A stretch of DNA of 64,000 nucleotides from Dorea_A sp016295505 (GCF_039832105.1 NZ_JBDOHS010000002.1:62001-126000), one strand, 5' to 3'; counted from the stretch's first letter, positions 33,778-42,916 are shown. The notes: generated from the sequence alone by a model not told the origin. A program made the numbers and translations.

Positions 33778-35739
33778 TTAGCTTTCCTCCTTCACATCTT
33801 CTATATCTTCTGCCAGATAATTAACTATAGTCTGTACCATTTTATCGAAGTAGTCCTGCCTGTCATGTTTATCCCACAAATACATTTGGGAAACCGTCTT
33901 TGAATAGAACTTCAGGAAGACATTCTTCGTGCATAACGGAATAAAACTTTCAATTCCGCTCTTTTCAAGGATTTTGTTTCTCTTGACCGGGAAGATATGG
34001 TTTCCGTACCCGCGGTTAGTCCTCTGATCCAACAGAGTAAGATTTGAAATTTCATTAATTGGCTTTTCTTCTACTGATGATTCTCCTGAGAAAAATGCAA
34101 TAACTTTATTATACATTTCATCATACTGAGGTGCGGATTCATCTCCGTATAATTTTTGTGTATAGATATTATCAATTTCAGCCTTAAGATCCTCCGGCAT
34201 TCCAACATCTGAATCTATATAAGGTTTTGCTTCCTCAAGCCACTCCTCGCGCTCTTTTTTATTCTGAGCCCTATCTGTTGTGACAGAGTGAATATGCTCG
34301 ATATCCCACTTTTGTCTCTGATAGGCATCAAATGGGAAGCGTGGATTGGAATCCGTATTCTGCTGCATAGAAATTACATTAAATAGCAACAGGATATTTC
34401 TGATCTTGTCCTTCTCTGCTTTCTTTCCAGAATACTGCAATGAATTCAGATATTCTCTTACAACCTCTTCTCCGAATTCAAAATCATCCTTATCTGCATC
34501 CTCAAATTCAATCTCAGAGATTATTTTCTTCTTTAACTCCATTACAAATTCTGTTTTGGTATGTCCTCGATAAAGATCACATAAATTTTCAAAATACTCC
34601 TCAGACTGGTTCTCATCCTTAGAAAGTAAGACACCGATCAAATGATACCACTCTCTGTCCTCATACCAGTCTATGAACATGTTATAAAAGCTTTCGACCT
34701 TGCCCCAGAAATCCTCTAGCATTTTGGAATATTTATAGTCACCAGCAGCCACATACTCCCTCTTCATGTATTCCATTTCACGGTTAAAAATTATAAATGT
34801 ATAGGTCTCCCTATTTAACTGTTCCTCATTTTCAACGTAAAATTCTGGATACTTCCCGACTCGGCTCTTTATAATTTCTTTGGCCATTATTTGAAAAATC
34901 AATTCCATATGGGTATCAATACTACTGAATTTTCCCGAACCAGTAAGGAACCTCCACATATCTTCTCTTTGCAAAGTTGCTTCCATGTTATCCCATGCAG
35001 TACTGATCTTAATCTGACTGGCCGTAATTTCTTTTTCTGACTCCCCTTTATAGTTATCTTTCTTAAGAAGAAGAGCCTTGATAAGTTCAGCATTTGTCAG
35101 CTTAATCTTGCCCATGTTTATGTTAGTAAATATAATCTCCGGCTTTACGTCACCATTGATTTCGTACCAGATAAAGCGTGTATAGGTTCTAATTTTTTCA
35201 CGAATCTCAGCGCCGATTGCTTTGTAATCATATGTATCCTCAAGCCATTTCTTTACCGTTAAATAAGCATTTGTGATATGATATGCATCGATGTCTTCTT
35301 CATTTAGCGCAACTTCGTCTATGACATCTCCCGAATTTGGATCGAGTTTCACAATCCCTAGAGACTCTAGCCAGTCATGCATCTGAGTCTTATTCTGATA
35401 ATTCATGACAAAAAGTTTGGCCTTCTCTTTATAGAGCATCTTCTCAATACAAGTTAGGACAATAAAAAGTGTGGTCAGCCTCTGCTGCCCATCTATTACT
35501 ATCCATCCTTTTTCTTTATCTTTCTTTACAACCAACGGCTGAAGGCAATAAAACCGGCTTTCATTACCTTTTTCATAATCAAACTCGCTAAGGTCATTTA
35601 ATAACTGCTGAACCTGCGATTCTTTCCATCTATATCCACGCTGATAATTTGGAACAAAGAACTGCATTCCTTGTGGCATTGACTTATTAGCCAGAAGTTC
35701 TTCAACTTTTTTTGTTCCCATACTATTACTTACTGACAT
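33778..35739 (-). CDS. DUF262-DUF1524 protein (GmrSD-like, HNH nuclease)
   Basis: A 653-residue protein with two domains. The N-terminal DUF262 has FFVPNYQRGYRWKE and DGQQRLTT (83-90). The C-terminal DUF1524 has the His-Met-type nuclease core DIEHIHS (His482, His484) and later NLTLLDQRTNRGYGNHIFP. This is the architecture of fused GmrSD type IV enzymes, which cut modified phage DNA using NTP hydrolysis, and of SspE-type proteins. GGAGG precedes the ATG. It lies in a cargo operon with a second DUF262 gene, suggesting a two-component system. Confidence 0.88.
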   Translation of the reverse strand: MSVSNSMGTKKVEELLANKSMPQGMQFFVPNYQRGYRWKESQVQQLLNDLSEFDYEKGNESRFYCLQPLVVKKDKEKGWIVIDGQQRLTTLFIVLTCIEKMLYKEKAKLFVMNYQNKTQMHDWLESLGIVKLDPNSGDVIDEVALNEEDIDAYHITNAYLTVKKWLEDTYDYKAIGAEIREKIRTYTRFIWYEINGDVKPEIIFTNINMGKIKLTNAELIKALLLKKDNYKGESEKEITASQIKISTAWDNMEATLQREDMWRFLTGSGKFSSIDTHMELIFQIMAKEIIKSRVGKYPEFYVENEEQLNRETYTFIIFNREMEYMKREYVAAGDYKYSKMLEDFWGKVESFYNMFIDWYEDREWYHLIGVLLSKDENQSEEYFENLCDLYRGHTKTEFVMELKKKIISEIEFEDADKDDFEFGEEVVREYLNSLQYSGKKAEKDKIRNILLLFNVISMQQNTDSNPRFPFDAYQRQKWDIEHIHSVTTDRAQNKKEREEWLEEAKPYIDSDVGMPEDLKAEIDNIYTQKLYGDESAPQYDEMYNKVIAFFSGESSVEEKPINEISNLTLLDQRTNRGYGNHIFPVKRNKILEKSGIESFIPLCTKNVFLKFYSKTVSQMYLWDKHDRQDYFDKMVQTIVNYLAEDIEDVKEES

Positions 35740-35824
35740 TTTTCATCCTCCATTATAGTTTTTCTTCTTGATTCCACGTAAACATCAAAGAATGACATAA
35801 TACTAATGACACAACCCTATTATT

Positions 35825-36025
35825 CTATCGTTTCACTATCTTAGCTATAGTTTTCACAATCTTACTACTATTCTTCAATAACATTTTACCGCTAACAGCC
35901 AGTCCCAGAATACCCGCTGCAGCTACAGGTGACCCGTATTTATTTAAACACCCATCGCACAGACCCAATTTTTCTCCACCTGTAAGTGTTTTACCACAAG
36001 CCCAACATTTCTTATCATTACTCAT
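35825..36025 (-). CDS. Small zinc-ribbon protein with hydrophobic, basic tail
   Basis: A 66-residue protein. The first half is a zinc knuckle pair (CWACGK and CDGCLNKY). The second half is a hydrophobic helix (SPVAAAGILGLAVSGKMLL) followed by a strongly basic end (KNSSKIVKTIAKIVKR). The start overlaps the stop of the 361-aa gene as ATGAGTAA, with GGAGG upstream. It is not recognised. The amphipathic, membrane-active look is typical of small toxic or pore-forming peptides, but that is inference; it may equally be a membrane anchor. Confidence 0.65.
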   Translation of the reverse strand: MSNDKKCWACGKTLTGGEKLGLCDGCLNKYGSPVAAAGILGLAVSGKMLLKNSSKIVKTIAKIVKR

Positions 36026-37103
36026 TTTTCGCATCCTCCATGGAAACAACAAGCATTTCCCTTTCCTTCAATAATAATCCTGATTTAATTGTCTCCTGAA
36101 TATCCTCTCTAAACTTGAGCCAGTAATCTTGTGTATCATCTGAATAGGTCGAATTATTCTGCATCAGCACAGCTGCTGATTGATTTCTTTTGTTAAGCGG
36201 TTTATCCACAAAATCCGAAAGCATCATTTGATAACTTCCTAATAGTTCCTTCGATGTTGCACGGTCTCCCAAATAATCAAGAACTCTCATCTGCACACCA
36301 ACATACTTTGTTGTTAATTGCAAATCCTGTGCAACATAACCCAAATATGTTTTTATCTGATCAAATCTCCTAAAAACAGGAAAACGAGTCAGTTTGGCCA
36401 AATGTTCAGAACTTGTCTTTAGATCTAATCTTGATGCATTTATTGCACTAGACAATTCTTTCGAAGCCTCTATCATATATTTCTTTTGCGCATCTACAGT
36501 CTTAGCATTCTGGGCTCTTAGAATAAAATCACGTGCGTTGAGAAATGGCTTTACAATATTATTATTTCGTTCCATTTCTACAAGATAACTTTGTGCTTCA
36601 GCAATTGCATCTAATTTTGCAGATATTTGACGCATTTGAATTTGACTTGTTATGCTTCTTGACATTGCCAACGTATCTGGTGTATTAATAACTTTCTTAA
36701 GTGTAATATCCTTTATTCTCGTTCCATCTTCATCCAGAATAACTGCCCTTACATTACCTTCAACTTGTCTCGATTCTCCAAGTGTATAGATGCCCTTTCT
36801 AAGCTTAGTTTTTATATCCGTTGGGAGATTATCAAAGTCAGGAATAAATCCGTACTTCCCCTGCAAAAGCACATCCGCACCCTGAGCCAGTTCCCCTAAT
36901 ATCTGCATATCTGCAACAGGAATTTCTTCCAACACATCTGAAACCACTTGCATACTCAATTCTGTAGAGAGCTGTTCTATATACAATCCAAAAAAATCAC
37001 TCATGAGTGCAATATCTGTTCCATGCTTATCTTCTTCCGTAACAAGAATTTCTAATGAATTTTCTTTATCTACAGGTACAATATCTTTTGTCTCTTCTGT
37101 CAT
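36018..37103 (-). CDS. Unrecognised 361-residue helical protein of the cargo operon
   Basis: A soluble, mostly helical protein with no domain I can name. It begins with an acidic region (EETKDIVPVDKENSLEIL), then has a segment with beta character (GKYGFIPDFDNLPTDIKT and EGNVRAVILDEDGTRIKD), and from about residue 150 it is long-helical (SQIQMRQISAKLDAIAEAQ, then AKTVDAQKKYMIEASKELS). Start ATG 37103 is chosen; a GTG at 37112 is possible. It is second in the operon after the XRE regulator and overlaps the 66-aa gene. It could be the sensor of the cargo system. Confidence 0.7.
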   Translation of the reverse strand: MTEETKDIVPVDKENSLEILVTEEDKHGTDIALMSDFFGLYIEQLSTELSMQVVSDVLEEIPVADMQILGELAQGADVLLQGKYGFIPDFDNLPTDIKTKLRKGIYTLGESRQVEGNVRAVILDEDGTRIKDITLKKVINTPDTLAMSRSITSQIQMRQISAKLDAIAEAQSYLVEMERNNNIVKPFLNARDFILRAQNAKTVDAQKKYMIEASKELSSAINASRLDLKTSSEHLAKLTRFPVFRRFDQIKTYLGYVAQDLQLTTKYVGVQMRVLDYLGDRATSKELLGSYQMMLSDFVDKPLNKRNQSAAVLMQNNSTYSDDTQDYWLKFREDIQETIKSGLLLKEREMLVVSMEDAKNE

Positions 37104-37164
37104 ACAATACACCTAACCTTTCTATTCTTCCTATACAAGGCTTTGTATTTTTCACGAAGAAATC

Positions 37165-37374
37165 TCATTCTCGCTTCACATAAGTAAGTTCAATATCATA
37201 CCCCAGTGCTTCCATCATCTGCACAAAAGTCTTATTCACAACGCCATCCTGCTTCTTGATGACACGATTAACATAGGCCTTTGTAGTGTCAATCTCTTCG
37301 GCTATCTGCACCTGTGTTTTTCCCTGCTCTATGCATTTTACTTTTACATCAACTTCGATATTGTTTTTTACCAT
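37165..37374 (-). CDS. XRE-type helix-turn-helix regulator
   Basis: A 69-residue DNA-binding protein of the Cro/C1 type: KCIEQGKTQVQIAEEIDTTK with the recognition helix AYVNRVIKKQDG. It is the first gene of the cargo operon and reads leftward. GAGG lies upstream of ATG 37374. It probably represses the operon and could serve as an antitoxin-like control. A downstream phage-immunity role is not indicated since no partner Cro is visible. Confidence 0.82.
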   Translation of the reverse strand: MVKNNIEVDVKVKCIEQGKTQVQIAEEIDTTKAYVNRVIKKQDGVVNKTFVQMMEALGYDIELTYVKRE

Positions 37375-37451
37375 AATTCCAATCCTCAACCAAAAATCAG
37401 TTGTCTTATTCGTATAATTTATAGTACATCAAAACTGCCATTTTTTCAATC

Positions 37452-37490
37452 AAAAAAGAGGCCAGTCAGACTCATCATCCAACCGGCTTC
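37452..37490 (-). terminator. Terminator after the recombinase trio
   Basis: Read leftward, AGCCGGTT pairs with the ACTGGC arm (including a G-U pair), and CTCTTTTTTGA follows. It separates the recombinase genes from the cargo operon, so the cargo has its own promoter. Confidence 0.6.
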
Positions 37491-37494
37491 ACTC

Positions 37495-39114
37495 TTACAT
37501 TCCTATAAACTTCCAAACCTCATCCTTGAACTTCCAGACAATCTCCACATGCTCTGGATCCGTAACAACAACCTTTTCAATCAGTTCCTGCACCATTGCC
37601 TGTGTCAGTTCATCTGCCTTGGAATATTTTTTCATCACTCCAAGCGCCTGTGATAGGCTGTCATCCTTAGCAGTTTCAGCTGCCTTAAGCTTCTGCTCCA
37701 GTTCTGCAATATCAGCCTCAAGCTTTTCTGCAAGTCTGCCAAAGTCTGCTCTTCTTCTCTGGTACACTTCCTTATCAAGCATACCTGCCATAAACTGATC
37801 TACATTTGCAAATCTGTCTGACTCACATTTTTCCTTTTCCTGCTGCAACCCGGCAAGTTTCTCCACCAGAAGAAGATTCTCCTGTCTGCTGATATTGTTC
37901 TGCTTATCCAGTTTTTTCTTAAATGCATCAGTCATATCCAGAAGTTGTCTAACCACCGACCAAACAATAGCATTCAGATTATCCTCAGTAATATATCTTT
38001 TGCAACATCCGTCATCACCGACCTGTTCCTTGGCATGAGGGCATCCAAAATACTTATAATCCTCTCCACGGAAAGAATACGTCTTATAAGTCATCGCCCT
38101 TCCGCAGGTGCCACACTTAACCTTCCGATAAAGCGGATAAGTCTTTGGTATGACCTTCTTCGTCTTTCGCTGCTTACAAAATATCTCCTGTGCTCTCAGG
38201 AACTCTTCCTTTGTAACAATCCCTTCATGCCTGCCTTCCACAATAAACTGTTCTTCCTTCGGCACAGTTGCTGTATGCTTACATCCCACACCAAGTCCCT
38301 GTCTTTTATGACCAACGATTGCACCATAATACATTTCCTGTTGAAGTATGTTTCTGATATTATTATGATTCCAGCAAACCATATCAGAAGTATCTGCAAA
38401 TTTCTTCGTTCCTGGATGCTTTCTTCTGTAATATTGCCCCGGTGTTTCAACACCTCTCTCATTCAGAGTACGTGCCATATCAATCAGACGCATCTTGGCA
38501 ATAGCCATATCAAATATCTCTCTTACAACCGCTGCTGCCTCAGGATCAATTATCAGCTTATGCTTATCCTTTGGGTCCTTCATAAGACCATAAGGCACAT
38601 GACCGCCAAGGTATTTTCCCTGCTTCATCTTCTGGTACTTTGCAGTTTTTACTTTTACCGACAGATCCTTACTATAATAATCGTAAACGATATTCTTCAT
38701 AACAACATCAAGACCGCCGGTAGTACCTTTGTAATCAGCACTGTCATAATGGTCATTGATGGAAATAAACCTTACACCCATAAATGGAAAGATACGCTCC
38801 AGGTAATCACCCAGTTCGATATAATCTCTTCCGAATCGAGAGAAGTCTTTTACGATAACACAGTTAATCTCACCCTTTTTTATTCTTTCCAGCAGTCGCT
38901 CAAAAGAAGGCCGCTGGAAATTCGTGCCGGAATAACCATCATCAAAAAATTCATACTGTTCTGAACCATTCAGTTCTGAATTGCCGTTGATAAAATTCTG
39001 AATCAGAGCCTTCTGGTGGGAAATACTCTCACTCTCTGATTTGTTCTCCTTTTTCATCAAATCCTGATCGGCCAGAGACAGACGAATATATTTACCAATA
39101 ACCCATTTACTCAT
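37495..39114 (-). CDS. Large serine recombinase 3
   Basis: A 539-residue site-specific recombinase. The resolvase domain shows the catalytic serine in GKYIRLSLADQD, then VIVKDFSRFGRDYIELGDYL. The recombinase domain follows, with a zinc ribbon (CGTCGRAMTYK to CPHAKEQVGDDGC), and a C-terminal coiled coil. ATG 39114 overlaps the preceding gene as ATGAGTAA. It is the last of three tandem recombinases. Large serine integrases insert and excise prophages at short att sites; which of the three acts at nanE cannot be told. Confidence 0.93.
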   Translation of the reverse strand: MSKWVIGKYIRLSLADQDLMKKENKSESESISHQKALIQNFINGNSELNGSEQYEFFDDGYSGTNFQRPSFERLLERIKKGEINCVIVKDFSRFGRDYIELGDYLERIFPFMGVRFISINDHYDSADYKGTTGGLDVVMKNIVYDYYSKDLSVKVKTAKYQKMKQGKYLGGHVPYGLMKDPKDKHKLIIDPEAAAVVREIFDMAIAKMRLIDMARTLNERGVETPGQYYRRKHPGTKKFADTSDMVCWNHNNIRNILQQEMYYGAIVGHKRQGLGVGCKHTATVPKEEQFIVEGRHEGIVTKEEFLRAQEIFCKQRKTKKVIPKTYPLYRKVKCGTCGRAMTYKTYSFRGEDYKYFGCPHAKEQVGDDGCCKRYITEDNLNAIVWSVVRQLLDMTDAFKKKLDKQNNISRQENLLLVEKLAGLQQEKEKCESDRFANVDQFMAGMLDKEVYQRRRADFGRLAEKLEADIAELEQKLKAAETAKDDSLSQALGVMKKYSKADELTQAMVQELIEKVVVTDPEHVEIVWKFKDEVWKFIGM

Positions 39115-40822
39115 TTGCTTCACCTGCCATTTCAGCAATTATCCTGTTAAAGATATTCCTCTGATCTCCAAAGTTCAGTTCCACTTCGACACGATTATCA
39201 TCAAAAATCTTTACAGAGCTGACCAGATGTTTCACCAACCCAGCATCGATTTCTGTAACATTTTCTGCCTTATGAATCGCCACAAGCCATTCATTACTCA
39301 AAGACAAAATGTCGTCCAGTTGAACCTTCTTTGCCTTCTCCACAGTAAGCTTCTTTTCGATTTCTTCAGCTTCATCATCATATTTCTTCTTGGAGAACTG
39401 ATACTCTGCCTCATCCAGAATACCCTCTGCAAAGTTCTCAAACAAATCCTCTCGCTTACTGTTAATCCTTTTCAGTTTCTGCGACAGATAGTTTATCTGT
39501 CCAACATATTTATCAATCAGATTCTTTTCCTTTACAGAACCACGCATCTGTCGGATAAGCTGCTCCTGCTTCAATGCCAGTTCCAACTGCATGTTAATTG
39601 CAGCCAGAACCGCATCAGCCACAACCGGATACCTGATGGAATGCCTTGAGCATCTTGAATAACCACTATCAAGATAGCCGCCACAAACATACACCGCATG
39701 ATCCTGATCCACAGGATATCTTTTATCTGTAGGCTTAACAAATCGCATTCTCTTTCCGCAGTCACCACAATAAATCTTGCCTTTAAAATGATTTGTCACA
39801 AGTTCCCTGAGCGGAGCATTCTCATCCATCTTTGCCTTAAATTTTTCCGCACGGTCAGCAAACATCTTCTGTACCTTATCGAATAATTCCTGGCTGATAA
39901 TCGGCTCATGTGCATCCGGCACATATCGCCATTCTTCCTCTGGAGCACGATGCATCTTGATTCCTTCATATAAAGATTTCGGAATCCTGCCATAAACAAT
40001 ACAGCCGGTATAGGTAGGATTCTTCATAATATCGATAATGGTACGTCCATGCCATACCGTGTGCTTGTACTTCTCTGCTCTCCAGATGCCAAGGTCAATC
40101 TTGCGTCTGGCAGGCGTTACCGCTCCCATATCATTGAGTCTTTTACAGATTTCATTATGGGAAACGCCCTCAGCCTTCCATTCAAATATCATCCTTACAT
40201 AAGGTGCTGTTTCCTGATCTACCTCATATCTGTATGCCACTTCCTTGGATTTCACATATCCATAAGGAGCAAATGCCGGAAGGAACTCGCCTTTCTCCTG
40301 TCTTGCCCTGAAGGATGTGATAATTTTTCTTGAAATATCCTTGGCATACACATCGTTAATCATATTTTTTAACGGTATCATCAAGGCACCTTCAGCATCA
40401 TCACAGGTCAGGCTGTCATAACCATCTGTAATGGAAATAAATCTAATACCCATGAACGGAAATATCTTTTCCAGATATTTACCAGCTTCAATATAATCCC
40501 TTCCGAAACGGCTCAAATCTTTTACAAGAACACATTTTACTTTGCCGCCTCTAATATCATCCATCATTCTCTTGAACTCTGGGCGGTCAAAGTTTGTCCC
40601 CTTTTCACCGTTATCCTCATAGATGTCGTAAAGTTTCAAATCTGTATGTTCTGCCAGATATGCTTTACAAAAGCTGATCTGATTGGCAATAGAATCACCG
40701 TCATCATCTTTACCGCTATTCTCAATGGACAGGCGAACATAAATCGCCGTCGAAAAATAATTGCTTGTCTGTACCGGTGTTTCGATTACGGCACCAGTGT
40801 TTTTTCTGCTCTTTCTTGCCAT
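39107..40822 (-). CDS. Large serine recombinase 2
   Basis: A 571-residue recombinase with catalytic serine in AIYVRLSIENSG, VLVKDLSRFGRDYIEAGKYL, a recombinase domain, a zinc ribbon (CGDCGKRMRF to CGGYLDSGYSRC) and a coiled coil. GGAGGTGCGGT precedes the ATG. It begins 10 bp after recombinase 1 and overlaps recombinase 3 by 8 bases, so all three are made from one transcript in similar amounts. Confidence 0.93.
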   Translation of the reverse strand: MARKSRKNTGAVIETPVQTSNYFSTAIYVRLSIENSGKDDDGDSIANQISFCKAYLAEHTDLKLYDIYEDNGEKGTNFDRPEFKRMMDDIRGGKVKCVLVKDLSRFGRDYIEAGKYLEKIFPFMGIRFISITDGYDSLTCDDAEGALMIPLKNMINDVYAKDISRKIITSFRARQEKGEFLPAFAPYGYVKSKEVAYRYEVDQETAPYVRMIFEWKAEGVSHNEICKRLNDMGAVTPARRKIDLGIWRAEKYKHTVWHGRTIIDIMKNPTYTGCIVYGRIPKSLYEGIKMHRAPEEEWRYVPDAHEPIISQELFDKVQKMFADRAEKFKAKMDENAPLRELVTNHFKGKIYCGDCGKRMRFVKPTDKRYPVDQDHAVYVCGGYLDSGYSRCSRHSIRYPVVADAVLAAINMQLELALKQEQLIRQMRGSVKEKNLIDKYVGQINYLSQKLKRINSKREDLFENFAEGILDEAEYQFSKKKYDDEAEEIEKKLTVEKAKKVQLDDILSLSNEWLVAIHKAENVTEIDAGLVKHLVSSVKIFDDNRVEVELNFGDQRNIFNRIIAEMAGEANE

Positions 40823-40832
40823 ACCGCACCTC

Positions 40833-42467
40833 CTACACCGCCATCTGAGATTTCATATCTGCAGGAATACTGGAAATAGCTGCTATCAGCTTATCCCAAT
40901 TATCATGGTATCTGAATACTACATGAATGCCTTTGCCTTCCATAATCTCAATATGGTCTATCAGATCCACTACTACATTTCTGGTAACCTCTGTAATGTT
41001 CTGGTACTGCTTAAACACTTCCGTCCATGACAGCTGTTTCCGATTATTATTGACCATCTGCTCACGTTCAGCCTTAATGGCAGCAATGGCATGTTCAGCC
41101 TCCTGTATTTTCATCGCATAGCTTTTCTTAAACAGAAAATATTCATCCTGACCAATCATGCCTTCCTGCAGATTCTCATATAATTTCAGCTTGAAGTTCT
41201 TATTTCTCTCAATCTCTTCCTTCAGCTTTACAATCTGTGCATCATAATTAAAGACATTCTGCTGATTCTCTGGCAGTGATTCCACCATTTCGAGAAGCTG
41301 CTCTGCCTCCAACACCATATCAATATGGCTTTTTATGGCATTTAGTACACTGGCCATAAGAGTTTCTTCATCTATGTTGTGTGTACTGCAGCCCTTTTTA
41401 GCCTTTCGTGTAGAACAGATAAAATATGTGTATTCCTTATCCCCGGCGGTGTAATGCTTGCGAACCATGTTCTGTCCGCAGTCAGCACATTTCAAATAAC
41501 CTGAAAACGGATAAACTTTTTCCTCTGCCGGAGCAATGCGGATATCCCTCTGCATAATTTTCTGCACGGTATCAAAATTTCTCCTCGCAACAATAGCCGG
41601 ATGGGAATCTTCTACACGAATCCATTCCTCTACATCCTTAGGCATAACCTTTTTAATCTTGTAGTTCGGAGTACCGCTCTTACCCTGTACAAGAACTCCT
41701 GTATAAATCTCATTTGTAAGAATCCTTGTGACCGATACAGGTGACCACATAGCCTTTTTATGCACCCTGAAATTGGTCTGCACTTTCATTCCAAGGGAAA
41801 TCTTATATTCCATCGGACACAGAACACCCTGCATGTTCAGTTTGTCTGCGATACGCCCCTGGCTCATCCCTTCAAGCTTCCACTTAAAGATTGCCCTTAC
41901 CACCTCAGATGCATAAGTATCCACCACAAGTTTATTATGGTCTTCTTCATCCTTCAGATATCCATACACGGCAAAAGCACCAATGAACTGCCCCTTTTTC
42001 CTTTTTATCTCCAGCTGGGATCTGATTTTCACAGAAATATCCTTACAATAGGCATCGTTAATCAGATTCTTAAAAGGAATAATAAGAGAGTCCGACTGGT
42101 TCTTATCCAGACTGTCGTAACTGTCATTGATTGCTATAAAACGCACTCCCATAAACGGAAATACTCTCTCAATGTAGTTACCGGCTTCAATATAATTTCT
42201 TCCAAAACGGGACAAATCTTTGACAACCACGCAATTCACCTTGCCGGATCGGATCTCATCCATCATCTCCTGGAATGCTGGTCTGTCAAAATTGACACCG
42301 GAATATCCATCATCTGTTTTCTCTGAAACCACATGGATTTCCGGATGTTTCGATAAAAAGTCCCTGATCAGGGCTTTCTGATTTGTAATACTGTCACTTT
42401 CCAGCTTATCGCCGTCATCACGTGACAATCTTGCATAAATACAAGCGTTGTAGATTTTATTACTCAT
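40833..42467 (-). CDS. Large serine recombinase 1
   Basis: A 544-residue recombinase: catalytic serine in CIYARLSRDDGD, VVVKDLSRFGRNYIEAGNYI, a recombinase domain, a zinc ribbon (CADCGQNMVRKHYTAGDKE to CSTRKAKKGCS) and a C-terminal helical part. ATG 42467 is chosen over an upstream in-frame ATG because AGGAG and AAGG lie just before it. It is the first gene of the recombinase operon. All catalytic residues are kept in all three copies, so none looks degraded. Confidence 0.93.
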   Translation of the reverse strand: MSNKIYNACIYARLSRDDGDKLESDSITNQKALIRDFLSKHPEIHVVSEKTDDGYSGVNFDRPAFQEMMDEIRSGKVNCVVVKDLSRFGRNYIEAGNYIERVFPFMGVRFIAINDSYDSLDKNQSDSLIIPFKNLINDAYCKDISVKIRSQLEIKRKKGQFIGAFAVYGYLKDEEDHNKLVVDTYASEVVRAIFKWKLEGMSQGRIADKLNMQGVLCPMEYKISLGMKVQTNFRVHKKAMWSPVSVTRILTNEIYTGVLVQGKSGTPNYKIKKVMPKDVEEWIRVEDSHPAIVARRNFDTVQKIMQRDIRIAPAEEKVYPFSGYLKCADCGQNMVRKHYTAGDKEYTYFICSTRKAKKGCSTHNIDEETLMASVLNAIKSHIDMVLEAEQLLEMVESLPENQQNVFNYDAQIVKLKEEIERNKNFKLKLYENLQEGMIGQDEYFLFKKSYAMKIQEAEHAIAAIKAEREQMVNNNRKQLSWTEVFKQYQNITEVTRNVVVDLIDHIEIMEGKGIHVVFRYHDNWDKLIAAISSIPADMKSQMAV

Positions 42468-42598
42468 AACCTTGAATCTCCTTCCTGATATGCTCAGCAA
42501 GAAGCAAGGCTTCTCAGCACTTAGTGCCTAAATATTTGACCAAATTCATCTTAACACACTGAGCATCTATACTTCCATGACATCTGAAATATGGCAAA

Positions 42599-42838
42599 TC
42601 ACAGATTCCTAAGATAACTTTCCATACAATCCTCCAATGTCACATCTGTATCCAGAAAAGAAGTTTTCACAACTGCATCACCGCATCTAAAGCAATACGG
42701 ATTCTTAATCTGCTCTACAAAACTTCTCACACGTTCTTCAAGCGGCAATGATCTGTCTATTTTCACATCCCTTATATCAACAAGTGTTTCTCTGTCAACA
42801 GTTCTAATATCTACTGCCTTCATTTCTTCAACTGTCAT
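42599..42838 (-). CDS. Small DUF6870-like protein
   Basis: A 79-residue protein beginning MTVEEMKAVDIRTVDRETLVD, then DIRDVKIDRSLPLEERVRSF and EQIKNPYCFRCGDAVVK. It resembles the DUF6870 proteins often found beside recombinase clusters in Lachnospiraceae prophages; the family name is from memory. A single CxxC pair is present. It may act as a recombination directionality factor, given its place directly upstream of the recombinases, but that is inference. Confidence 0.65.
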   Translation of the reverse strand: MTVEEMKAVDIRTVDRETLVDIRDVKIDRSLPLEERVRSFVEQIKNPYCFRCGDAVVKTSFLDTDVTLEDCMESYLRNL

Positions 42839-42916
42839 AGGCTAACCCATCCTTCCTGAGAAGACTTCTTCCCAAGTCACAGGCAAAGAAAAAAAGCCAA
42901 TTTTTAACTTCAAACA

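Noticed and set aside
37945..38964. 339-codon plus-strand frame opposite recombinase 3
   Set aside because: It is the antisense reading of a complete recombinase gene with conserved motifs on the other strand.
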